Assembly (NCBI RefSeq): GCF_041860085.1
Contig: NZ_CP124747.1
Coordinates: 6,781,001-6,845,000, forward strand
DNA: 64,000 nucleotides
From: Schlesneria sp. DSM 10557
GTDB taxonomy: Bacteria; Planctomycetota; Planctomycetia; Planctomycetales; Planctomycetaceae
Reading direction: 5' to 3'
Positions 46,586 through 55,285 of this stretch are shown one piece after another. The notes beneath the pieces were generated by a model. It ran no database searches and was not told the origin of the DNA. It worked only from the letters and a program-made list of their open reading frames with translations. Each line of letters opens with the position of its first letter. Positions within the stretch are counted from its first letter, which is position 1. The translations under genes and the position numbers were made by a program.

Positions 46586-47002
46586 ATGACTTGCCCACCG
46601 GACTGGTTATCGTCGTTTGCTGATGACGTCACATCCTGCATTCGTTCGCATGATGATCTTGCCCCGCTGGGCTGCCACTTTCACGATATGGACGGGATCT
46701 GGGAGATTACGCTCTTTGCGTCCCTGACCGAGGTCATCGGGGGACCGCACGACGGTCGTCTGCGCCCCTCTCCGTTCAGTGTCGACGTGAAACCGCTGCT
46801 CGCGGCATTTTCGCATGTCGACAAGGTTACCTGGCAGGCATTGCGAGTCGACCCGAGTGACGAACTGGGACCTCACCTCTCGATTGAAGGGCTCGTCGGG
46901 ACAAAACCGGTCTGGCTGCGGATCACCTCGATCGCGCCGGAGCGTTTTGAACCCGGGCGGCATCGCCTGGCCAACCAACAGGCGTTCAAGGACATCTGGT
47001 GA
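46586..47002 (+). CDS. Hypothetical protein, 138 residues
   Basis: A protein-like frame with balanced composition and hydrophobic/charged alternation expected of a small alpha/beta fold: DGIWEITLFASLTEVIGG near residues 38-53, then VDKVTWQALRVDPSDE and KPVWLRITSIAPERFEPG. A GGAG lies about 10 bases upstream of ATG 46586. No signal peptide, no transmembrane segment, no known motif. Probably a conserved planctomycete protein, cytoplasmic. Function not recognised. Confidence 0.68.
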   Translation: MTCPPDWLSSFADDVTSCIRSHDDLAPLGCHFHDMDGIWEITLFASLTEVIGGPHDGRLRPSPFSVDVKPLLAAFSHVDKVTWQALRVDPSDELGPHLSIEGLVGTKPVWLRITSIAPERFEPGRHRLANQQAFKDIW

Positions 47003-47206
47003 TCACCGCGACGGCTGGTTGATGACAAAAGGACAAGGTGGGATCGTCTCCCCTCCTTGTCCGTGTGACTGACTCTCTGGGTGTTGCGCGGTCTTGACTG
47101 GCCTTGCAGGTCTCCGGTGCCCCCGGAATGCCTAAGATCAGAGGAGACGCTTGAGTCCATCGAACATCGTGCATTCACAGCCTCTCGCACTCACACACCG
47201 TGACGC

Positions 47207-48118
47207 TCAGTGCTTTGCAGGCTGCGGAGCAAGCGCGTGCTTCAATGCAGGTTCCAGGCTGGGGTAGGCGAAGCGATAGCCCGTTTCGCTCAATCGATTC
47301 GGCATCACGCGAGCGCTGGACAGAAGGAGTTCATCCGCCATTTCACCCAGAACGGTCCGAGCGACGAAGGCGGGCATCGGGACGATTGTCGGTCGATTCA
47401 GAACCGATCCCAAAGTCTTGGTGAAGTCGTAGTTCGTTGCGGGACTGGGGGCAGTGACGTTGACCGGGCCCGAAATTTTCTCGTGCGTCATACAGTGCTG
47501 GATGGCTCCGACGACATCCTCGATGGCAATCCAGCTCCAGTACTGATTCCCGGATCCAATCACGCCTCCGCCGCCAAGCTTGAACGGTGTCAGCATCTTG
47601 GCCAGTGCTCCACCTTTCGGAGACAGGATCACTCCGAACCTCAGGTTGACGACTCGAATTCCTTCAGCCCGGGCTGGTTCGCATGCGGCTTCCCATTCTT
47701 TGCAGAGATCTGCCAGAAACCCGGTTCCCGGTGGGGATGTTTCGTTCAGCAGATCACGGCCGCGATCACCGTAATATCCCACTGCCGAGGCTGCAATCAG
47801 CGTTTTTGGCGGGGACTTCAGTTGTGCCAGTGTCTCACACAAAAAACGGGTTGCATCGATGCGACTGGAGCGGAGCGTCTGTTTGAACTGTGGTGACCAA
47901 CGCTTCTGAGACAGATTTTCTCCTGCCAGATGAATGACGACATCCGTCCCTTCCAGTCTCCCTTTCGGCAGTTCTTTTCGGGTGGGGTCCCAGCGGATGT
48001 CATGCGCTTCCTCGGCCTGACGTCGGGTCAGTCGCAGAACTTCGTGTCCCTGGCTTGTCAGAGAAGGCACCAATTCTGATCCGACCAGTCCCGTCGCTCC
48101 GGATACCAACACCTTCAT
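47207..48118 (-). CDS. TIGR01777-type NAD(P)-binding epimerase (YfcH-like)
   Basis: 303 residues from ATG 48118, which has AAGGAA about 6 bases upstream and gives the Rossmann start MKVLVSGATGLVGSEL. Extended SDR architecture: the glycine motif GATGLVG, DVVIHLAGENL, SAVGYYGDRG with the YYGDRG signature of this family, and a C-terminal DUF1731-like segment (PMPAFVARTVLGEMADELLLSSARVMP). The Escherichia coli homologue is YfcH; the physiological substrate is unknown. Confidence 0.9.
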   Translation of the reverse strand: MKVLVSGATGLVGSELVPSLTSQGHEVLRLTRRQAEEAHDIRWDPTRKELPKGRLEGTDVVIHLAGENLSQKRWSPQFKQTLRSSRIDATRFLCETLAQLKSPPKTLIAASAVGYYGDRGRDLLNETSPPGTGFLADLCKEWEAACEPARAEGIRVVNLRFGVILSPKGGALAKMLTPFKLGGGGVIGSGNQYWSWIAIEDVVGAIQHCMTHEKISGPVNVTAPSPATNYDFTKTLGSVLNRPTIVPMPAFVARTVLGEMADELLLSSARVMPNRLSETGYRFAYPSLEPALKHALAPQPAKH

Positions 48119-48303
48119 GTTAAATTCCTTCGAGAGTTCACGCAGATTTGGCTGAGAAATGGCAGACATGTCTAAACGGTACCAGATTTTAGGCTTGTCG
48201 TCGCAACCCGCCCACGAAATGCCGTAACTTCATTTCCTCAATTCTGGTGACGTCAGAAGACCGTTTACAGTAAGCTGAACGAATTCGAATATTTTCCTGA
48301 CTG

Positions 48304-49593
48304 ATGCAACACGAAAAGGCACGAGTTTTGGACGAAATCCTGGAAGACGTCGCCTGCACCGTATGTGCGTGTGTCTGTGATGATCTACGTGTTACTGTCC
48401 GAAATGGACGGATCGTGGATTACCAACCGTTCTGCTCGCGCATAGGTGACTGGTTCCATCAACAGAATTCGACAACTCCCGTCGCTGCAACGCGATCGGG
48501 GGTGGATATCTCACTTGATGAGGCGATTGAGGCGGCGGCGGGTTACCTCCGGAACGCTCGCGCCCCTTTAATCTACGGATTGTCCCGAAGCAGTACGGAT
48601 GGACAACGTGCCGCCTTGGCTCTGGCAGATCGAATTGGAGCCACGATTGACACCACCGCCTCAGAAGGACATGCCCCCTCGATTCTTGCGCTGCAGCAGA
48701 CAGGCGAATCGACCTGCTCGTTGGGAGAAATTCGAAACCGGGCCGACCTGGTGATCTACTGGGGATCAGATCCCCTTCAATGGCAGCCTCGACATCTGGA
48801 ACGCTATTCTATGCGTCCGGGGATGCTCACGCCCAATGGTCGCGCGGATCGAACCCTCATCGTGATCGGTTCGGAGCGCACACAAACGTCTGCCGCAGCA
48901 GATCTGATTCTCGATATGGAACCGGGACAGGACTTCGAAGCCCTGTGGACGTTGCGAGCCTTACTGAAGGGAATCGAGCCAGCGCCAGGAGCGAAGACGG
49001 GACTTCCACTGAATCAGCTGAAAGACCTTGCGGATCGCATGAAGTCGTGCCGCTGCGGGATCGTGTTTTTTGGATATGAACTTGTCCGCCAGTCGATGGG
49101 CCATCACAACGTCGAAGCACTGCTGCAACTGGTCACGGACCTCAACGAGTTCACGCGTTTTTATGCCCGACGGATGCGAGTCGCGGGTGACGTGTCCGGG
49201 GCCGACAGTGTGCTCTGCTGGCAGACGGGCTATCCCTTCAGCGTCAGCCTGTCTCGGGGCTATCCCCGCTATAACCCCGTCGAGTTCTCGGCGGCCGATC
49301 TACTGGAGCGGCGCGAAGCGGACGTGGCAGTTCTGGTAGGATCCGCAAGCCTGGAGACTTTTCCTCTCGCTGCCATTGATCACCTTAAGTCGATTCCGAC
49401 GATCGTACTGGATCATCCATTCTCTGGGGCACCCTTTGAACCGACGCTCTGCATTACTACGGACGTCTACGGAGTCCACCGGCACGGAATTGCCTATCGA
49501 ATGGATGAAGTTCCGATCCCCCTTCGGCCGCTCCTTTCATCCCGCTCGCCCAGCGACGGAGAGGTATTAAATCGAATACTCCAACGGCTGTGA
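48304..49593 (+). CDS. fhcB: Formylmethanofuran dehydrogenase subunit B homologue (FhcB)
   Basis: 429 residues. In bacteria FhcB belongs to the formyltransferase/hydrolase complex that releases formate from formyl-methanofuran in H4MPT-linked C1 oxidation. The N-terminus has a Cys cluster (C18, C21, C23, C25 in VACTVCACVCDD, plus C44) for a possible 4Fe-4S site, followed by molybdopterin-oxidoreductase-like domains. At the position where archaeal FwdB has its Mo/W-ligating Cys before His-x-Pro-Ser, this protein has Gly122 (SEGHAPS), so a catalytic metal site seems lost. No fhcA, fhcC, fhcD or other C1 gene is adjacent, which is unusual. Confidence 0.85.
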   Translation: MQHEKARVLDEILEDVACTVCACVCDDLRVTVRNGRIVDYQPFCSRIGDWFHQQNSTTPVAATRSGVDISLDEAIEAAAGYLRNARAPLIYGLSRSSTDGQRAALALADRIGATIDTTASEGHAPSILALQQTGESTCSLGEIRNRADLVIYWGSDPLQWQPRHLERYSMRPGMLTPNGRADRTLIVIGSERTQTSAAADLILDMEPGQDFEALWTLRALLKGIEPAPGAKTGLPLNQLKDLADRMKSCRCGIVFFGYELVRQSMGHHNVEALLQLVTDLNEFTRFYARRMRVAGDVSGADSVLCWQTGYPFSVSLSRGYPRYNPVEFSAADLLERREADVAVLVGSASLETFPLAAIDHLKSIPTIVLDHPFSGAPFEPTLCITTDVYGVHRHGIAYRMDEVPIPLRPLLSSRSPSDGEVLNRILQRL

Positions 49594-49785
49594 CTGATTG
49601 AGAAGTAGCTGCTGCCAGCACTGAAAAGTGATTTACCGGTTGAGCTTCGGCAATCAGCGGGCCGGGGGAATGGATTCGGCTCAGGCGAGCGGGCACCTGG
49701 ACTGAGCCGACGTCAGCTCATCCATTCGCGTCAGGCAACGGTGACTTCCAGCAGAGGCGATTGACACTGTCTGGGGTTGAACGCC

Positions 49786-50571
49786 TTATTCGGTAATGAC
49801 CTCGGATCCCCAGCCCTCGTATTCTCCGCCGTGTTCCCTGGCCAGGTCGAACAGTTCGAAGGTGATGCGATCGATCGTTTCTCCATCGACCGGATCCACG
49901 CGAAGAAGGCCGACTGCATAGGGGAACTCGGTTGTGTCGGGCCGGTCGGGACGGCTGGCCGCTTCATACCCGAGTGCTTCAGCTGCAGAGATGAACGATT
50001 CCCTGTCTTCGCTGGTCTTGAAATTCGCATAGTGATCGATCCGACGGGGTGTCGTCAGTGAATCGCCCGCCTGATAGAGCCGGTTAATGATGTGCTGGTT
50101 TTCGATCTGCTGTAAGTCTTCCGGGGAAGGGTAGAGAACGTCACGATAGTGCGTCCATTCGGGATCCTCGGCGAAATCGGCTTCGAAAGTGTATTCCGGA
50201 AATTCGCTCATGACTGTCGTGACGGAATCCCGGAATTGCTCGGGGTCAGCAGTGTAGAAGTAGAACTCGCGCACCCCGTCGGACGTGATTCGGCCCACGT
50301 AGCGGACATCCGCTTCAGCGAACGATTCCGTGGCGGCGTCTTCAATTTCATTGAGCCGGATATCTTCTTCTTCCGTGGGAAAACGCTCTTCGTCGGGATT
50401 GATCACATCGACTCGCAGCCAGACCAGGAAGGGCTTTTCGCTGATGGGTGCCAGTTCGGCGATACCGATATCCACCATCAGGACAGCGGGATTGTCGTCG
50501 ACGTAAGTTACATAAAGTTCCCAGTGGGAATCGTCGGCAGGCATGTTCATTCCGATTTCGTTCGACGTCAT
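49786..50571 (-). CDS. DUF695 / RraB-like (ribonuclease E inhibitor B-like) protein
   Basis: 261 residues from ATG 50571; ATGs at 50553 and 50547 are possible and no strong Shine-Dalgarno decides. The N-terminal ~170 residues look like a DUF695 domain (WELYVTYVDDNPAVLMVDI, then DPEWTHYRDVLYPSPEDLQ). The C-terminal ~90 residues, starting near QHIINRLYQAGDSLTTPRRIDH, resemble the RraB fold that inhibits RNase E in Escherichia coli. Strongly acidic overall. The regulatory function is inference from the C-terminal domain. Convergent with fhcB and divergent from the MMPL transporter. Confidence 0.78.
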   Translation of the reverse strand: MTSNEIGMNMPADDSHWELYVTYVDDNPAVLMVDIGIAELAPISEKPFLVWLRVDVINPDEERFPTEEEDIRLNEIEDAATESFAEADVRYVGRITSDGVREFYFYTADPEQFRDSVTTVMSEFPEYTFEADFAEDPEWTHYRDVLYPSPEDLQQIENQHIINRLYQAGDSLTTPRRIDHYANFKTSEDRESFISAAEALGYEAASRPDRPDTTEFPYAVGLLRVDPVDGETIDRITFELFDLAREHGGEYEGWGSEVITE

Positions 50572-50952
50572 GAAAAACTTGATGCGTAAGTGGCAAGCGG
50601 CGGAACCCGAGTCATTGTAACGCCGCATGTGTACGTTCCCTATCCCTCTGTCGCCCGACGTCAACAGGTCAGTGAACGCTACTTTTCCGTCAATTGGCTC
50701 AAATCGGCGGGGCCGATTGCGACTTGGTTCGACAAATCTTGTGCTTTTCGTGCTGGACCATCGGCTTAATACCGAAGTTCACAATATCAAAAGCGAACTT
50801 GACATCGGGCTTTCCGGAAATCGCCGTTCGCGGATAGAATCCGTGCGAGAATCTTTGCGGGCGTTCTGGTTACAGGACGTCTGTGCAGCTTCCCCATCGG
50901 TTCAAGGATTGAGTATCAAGCCGCGCTCGTGGAGTCGAGCGGGAGGGGACGA

Positions 50953-53799
50953 ATGGCGCACTTTTTCGAAAAACGCGATTTCTGGGGCAATCGACTCAGC
51001 ATGTGGCTGGTTGTCCTGATGGCCTTCGCGGCACCGGTCTGTTGGTGGTCAGTGCGACAACTTCACCTCGACAACGAGGTCGAAAAATGGCTCCCCAACG
51101 AACATCCCGAACTGCGAGCGCTGCGCTGGACGCATGAAGAGTTTCCGATCGAGGAACGAATCCTGCTGACGTGGGAGGGAAGTTCCATCAACGATCCCCG
51201 GCTGGAACGACTCGTCGATCAACTGTTGGGCAAGCCCGACGCCCAGGGAACAAAACGGGGCGGGCTTCCTTACGTTTCCAGTGTTCTCGATCCTCGAGCG
51301 GCGCTGAACGTGATGCAGGAAAACGGCGTTTCTGCGCAGGACGCCGCCCGTCGTCTCGAAGGGACGCTGCTGGGAGTCGGTCCCCTGAGGCTACGGCTGA
51401 CAGAAGTAGGCCGCTCGGCCATCAAGAAGACCAGACGCGAGCTTCAACTCGCCACCCGTTCAAAATTCGGTCTGGAACTGGTGATCCACGAGGCCGATCC
51501 CGATCTGTCACCGCTCGTGGCCATTCCCGGCCCCGCGGCAGAAGAAGGGGGAACCAGCGAACCGACACAACCCGTTGTCGTGGCCGTCGATGGAACTCCT
51601 CTCGAAGAGGCCACAGTCGATCACGACCTGAAAATTTCCTGGAAAGGGATCCGCATCGGCAGCCCTGAAACGGCCGATATCGCCAACTGGCTGAAACAGT
51701 ACGTTCCCGAGTGGGGCGAAGGGTCAGCGCTGGTGGAAGACAGCTTTTTCGTGCTGGGCTCACCGGTGGCACTCGCCGTCGGAATTTCGGAGGCGGGACT
51801 TGCTGACAAGGCCGAGACGATCGCCTCGATTCGCGCGATCTGTGATGTGGCCGGAATTCCTGCCGGTACACTGCACATGACCGGAAGTATCATTTCCGCC
51901 AACGAGTTAAACTCGGAAGTCCGCAAGGCAATCTGGAATACTTCGTATCCGCTGATTCAATTTCATCGCAGATCGGTCCTGCTGTCGTCGGCCCTGTTCA
52001 GCGCTTTGATGGCCTACGTTCTTGTGCGAAATGTGCGACTGGCGTCGATGATCCTGTTTGTCGCCATGTTCACCGCATTCGGTGCTCTCGCTCTGATCTC
52101 TTTCACCGGGGGCTCGATGAACATGATCCTCAGCGTGATGCCCACGCTGCTGATCGTGTTGACCCTTTCGGGGGCGATCCACGTTGTGAATTACTGGAAG
52201 CACGCGGCCAGCGCTGACGAAAGTTCGGCGATTGTCGAGTCGATCCGGTCGGCGTGGTCACCTTGTTCACTCGCAAGTCTGACGACGGCAATTGGTCTGA
52301 TCTCGCTGTCCACCAGTGAGCTTTCTCCCGTTCGTGAATTCGGCCTCTACGCCGCCTGCGGAACGATGTTCTCGCTGTTAATGATTATCTATGGTTTGCC
52401 TGCCCTGATGCAGATGTGGGCAGGTCCCATTCCCCGGGAAAAGCCGTCTGATCAAGGGGGCTGGCGATTCTTTGGTCGGATCGTGACGGTGCACCCTGGT
52501 TTGCAGTCGCTGCTGGTAATCGCCGTTGCCGTAGCGCTCAGTTGGGGAATCTCGAAGATGCAGACGGAGACGAAAGTCATCCGCTACTTCCCCGAAAAGT
52601 CACAGATTGCTCAGGACTACTGGTTCATTGAAACCAATCTGGGTGGTGTGATGCCCGTTGAAACGGTGATTCGTTTTGACGAGCAGGCACAGCGGGATTC
52701 GACGTTCCTCGACCGTATGGAACTGGTACGTCAGATCCAGGAAAAAATGTGGAGTCACCCCGAGATCAGTGGGTCGGTCTCACTGGCAGATTTTCAGCCG
52801 GTGAGCGAACAACCACCTGAAGACGCGAGTTTTATCGTCAGGACCAAGCATCAGAAGCGGGCCACGATCATCCAGCAACGCATTCGCGATGGGGAAATTC
52901 CTGGTGCCCGGTCGTTCTATTCGGTCGCCGAACAGAGCCACGATCTGCATCAGCCGGGAGACCATCGCCTCAACCAGGCGGGTGATGAGCTCTGGCGAAT
53001 TACAGCCCAGGTCAACGTCATGACCGAGAATTCGTTCGAGAAGATCCTGGCAGACTTGCATCAAATGGCGCAGGAAGTCTTGAAGCTGCAAGCTGGCTCC
53101 CACCATTTGATCACGGGCAAAGTCCCTCTGTTTGTTCAGACGCAGCATGCAGTTCTGGAAAGTCTGATCAGCAGTTTTGGTCTGGCGTTCGCCCTGATTT
53201 TCGTGGTGTTTACGATCACGTTGCGAAGCTTCCCGGCCGCCCTGATTGCGATGATTCCGAATCTGTTGCCGATCACTGTGGTGTTCGGGGCTGCCTCGTG
53301 GATGGGACAGCGGATTGATATCGGCTCGATGATTACGGCTTCCATCGCACTCGGGATCGCTGTCGACGGCACCCTGCACTATCTTGCATGGTTCAAGCGT
53401 GCGATGAGCGACGGATCCCGTCGTCGTGATGCGGCCATCCATGCCATGGTCCATTCCGGCCCCGCACTTCTGCAGACGAGCGCCGCTGTCGGCTTTGGCC
53501 TGCTGCTTCTGGTTCCTGCTGAGCTTACCCTCATCAGCCGATTCGGTTCCCTGATGGCCAGCATGATCGGGGTCGCACTTCTCGGTGATCTGGTGCTGCT
53601 CCCTCAACTGGTTTCGGGGCCCTTCGGCCGGTTTTTTGAACCGAAGCAGGCCGCAAGCGCTTCTGGAGTCTCATCGGCGGAGTTGCCGGTCATCGTTCCT
53701 GTTGCCGAGGCAGAGCCTGTGGCACGGGGCGTAGCTGTACCAAAACCTCATCACCACCCGGTCGATCCCAAACGGAAGAAGGGCCGACCGACGGCGTAG
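50953..53799 (+). CDS. RND/MMPL family transporter
   Basis: 948 residues. ATG 50953 directly follows a strong GGGAGGGGA Shine-Dalgarno (a GTG at 50929 would add 8). One N-terminal helix (WLVVLMAFAAPVCWW) leads to a periplasmic domain, then a five- to six-helix block around 345-500, a repeat of this layout (helix, periplasmic domain, five helices around 745-890), and a basic cytoplasmic tail. The duplicated 6+6 plan and the DxxxDG-type segment (ALGIAVDGTLHYLAWFKRA) in the fourth helix of the second half are typical of MMPL/HpnN/SSD exporters driven by the proton gradient. Cargo is probably lipid-like but not defined. Confidence 0.9.
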   Translation: MAHFFEKRDFWGNRLSMWLVVLMAFAAPVCWWSVRQLHLDNEVEKWLPNEHPELRALRWTHEEFPIEERILLTWEGSSINDPRLERLVDQLLGKPDAQGTKRGGLPYVSSVLDPRAALNVMQENGVSAQDAARRLEGTLLGVGPLRLRLTEVGRSAIKKTRRELQLATRSKFGLELVIHEADPDLSPLVAIPGPAAEEGGTSEPTQPVVVAVDGTPLEEATVDHDLKISWKGIRIGSPETADIANWLKQYVPEWGEGSALVEDSFFVLGSPVALAVGISEAGLADKAETIASIRAICDVAGIPAGTLHMTGSIISANELNSEVRKAIWNTSYPLIQFHRRSVLLSSALFSALMAYVLVRNVRLASMILFVAMFTAFGALALISFTGGSMNMILSVMPTLLIVLTLSGAIHVVNYWKHAASADESSAIVESIRSAWSPCSLASLTTAIGLISLSTSELSPVREFGLYAACGTMFSLLMIIYGLPALMQMWAGPIPREKPSDQGGWRFFGRIVTVHPGLQSLLVIAVAVALSWGISKMQTETKVIRYFPEKSQIAQDYWFIETNLGGVMPVETVIRFDEQAQRDSTFLDRMELVRQIQEKMWSHPEISGSVSLADFQPVSEQPPEDASFIVRTKHQKRATIIQQRIRDGEIPGARSFYSVAEQSHDLHQPGDHRLNQAGDELWRITAQVNVMTENSFEKILADLHQMAQEVLKLQAGSHHLITGKVPLFVQTQHAVLESLISSFGLAFALIFVVFTITLRSFPAALIAMIPNLLPITVVFGAASWMGQRIDIGSMITASIALGIAVDGTLHYLAWFKRAMSDGSRRRDAAIHAMVHSGPALLQTSAAVGFGLLLLVPAELTLISRFGSLMASMIGVALLGDLVLLPQLVSGPFGRFFEPKQAASASGVSSAELPVIVPVAEAEPVARGVAVPKPHHHPVDPKRKKGRPTA

Positions 53800-54477
53800 A
53801 GGCCTTTGATCTCCGGCCCGTTTCAGCGCGAGCAGGCTTCCGAGTGGGCTTCCAAACGCTCATTAACCGGCCTGTCTCATGCCGTGAGACGGAGTCCGGA
53901 AATTCGTGACTGTAATTGCAGCCAAGTGAAACCGGCAGGACGCAGCACTCCAGTCACCTCGCGATGAGTGAGCGTGCTCGATGCTGTTCCGATGCTCTGA
54001 TGAACGCGAGAATGCCTCGGAGGAGGGGGATGCGTTCGGGCTGAGGCGACCTCGGTGTCACGGAGTCCAGACGGAACATCCTCGGACACGGCGACTGCGA
54101 ACGGGCGGGATCGTCGCTGATCGGGAGGAAACCCTGTTTCGGTTAACGCCGCCCCGGTCGTCGCGAAGCCATGCAACCTGAGCGCCTTACGTGAGTTAGA
54201 ATCATGCGTAATCGTGGTCGGTGAATTGGTGTGGGCGAGCCCGGGGCAGGGCCGTTCATGGCTCAACGTGAACTCGGGAAACTCCAAACTCAATGGTCGT
54301 TGCCCGGCCATTGAGTTTGGTTACTGGCTCGATGCCGGTGCCTGAGAGAGTCAGACAGAGCTATGTGCAGGGCGATTGAAATCGGCTCGGACTGGCAGGT
54401 GGTCACGGACTCTTTTCACGAGAGATCGATCGCGAAACGCGTCGACGCGCGGTTTTTCCACTGCGACGGGGCAGGAG
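53800..54477. other. 680-bp intergenic region
   Basis: No supported gene; a minus-strand frame at 53877-54311 is composition-driven. A 6-bp hairpin lies at 53874-53890 and a long hairpin at 54284-54320. Confidence 0.45.
54284..54320. terminator. 13-bp perfect hairpin between convergent genes
   Basis: Arms 54284-54296 and 54308-54320 are exact inverted repeats with an 11-base loop. It sits between the MMPL gene and the convergent PAP2 gene, with no T-tract on either side. Candidate bidirectional terminator or RNA stabiliser. Confidence 0.5.
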
Positions 54478-55269
54478 TCAGGTGCTGGCAGGCTGTTCGT
54501 CGTGATCAATCAGCATCCCCGACAGGGCCACCGCAACAAGGTACGTCAGAACTCCGGCCCATATCACATCGCTCGTGAAATGACCTCCCTGAAGAACACG
54601 CGTAAATCCCATGGCAAGGCCGTAGATGAGACCGCCTGCAAAGCACGCGCGACGCAACCACGGACGTTTTGGACTGACAACAAACCCCAGGCCGATCAAA
54701 TAAAACGCGACCGCTGCGTGACCAGATGGAAATGACGAATTCGGGAAGCGATCACTCCCCCACGCACCGACGGGCAGGAATTGTTTATCACCCCCAAAAA
54801 CCGTGCATTGAACGGGTCGTGGCCGCCCCCACACGGATTTGAGGAATCCGTTGACCAGTAGACCCGGCCCGATGATTAAGAGCAGCGCCAGGAACAGTCC
54901 ACTCAGGCGAAACTGCTTGATCTTCAGGGGATCCTTAGAATGGAGCAAGTGGGTACCGAAGACCGCCACGACGGCACCGACGACGCCGACAACGATCGGC
55001 GGAATGACTCCATTCCGGTAGAACCAGAGCCAGGGGTGAGCCCGCTCGAAGGGCCAGATACCATTTCCTGAATCATAGAACATCGCAGAGACGTGCTGGT
55101 CAACGTCCCAGATTCGGATCAACAGACTGACCAGAAGCGTCGCGATGAGCGGACGCCATACGGGCCAACTCTTCCGTCCGGCTGCTGTGACCGTGTGTGG
55201 CGACGAGAAATCAGAACGAAGGTTGATGGCGTCGCGCGAATGCGCAGGGTTGATCAGGGTGTCATTCAT
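54478..55269 (-). CDS. PAP2 family membrane phosphatase
   Basis: 263 residues with about six transmembrane segments. All three PAP2 motifs are present: K-x6-RP (KSVWGRPRP), PSGH (FPSGHAAVAF) and the third motif with TRVLQGGHFTSD giving the conserved Arg, His and Asp. The family removes phosphate from lipids such as undecaprenyl pyrophosphate, phosphatidate or lipid A; the residues do not discriminate. It starts 16 bases after the LptF/G-type gene, so the two are probably cotranscribed, which favours a role in outer-membrane lipid handling. Confidence 0.9.
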   Translation of the reverse strand: MNDTLINPAHSRDAINLRSDFSSPHTVTAAGRKSWPVWRPLIATLLVSLLIRIWDVDQHVSAMFYDSGNGIWPFERAHPWLWFYRNGVIPPIVVGVVGAVVAVFGTHLLHSKDPLKIKQFRLSGLFLALLLIIGPGLLVNGFLKSVWGRPRPVQCTVFGGDKQFLPVGAWGSDRFPNSSFPSGHAAVAFYLIGLGFVVSPKRPWLRRACFAGGLIYGLAMGFTRVLQGGHFTSDVIWAGVLTYLVAVALSGMLIDHDEQPAST

Positions 55270-55285
55270 GGTGATTCATCCCAAC

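Noticed and set aside
53877..54311. Minus-strand reading frame of 144 codons
   Set aside because: Random-like composition and it overlaps part of a perfect hairpin between convergent genes.
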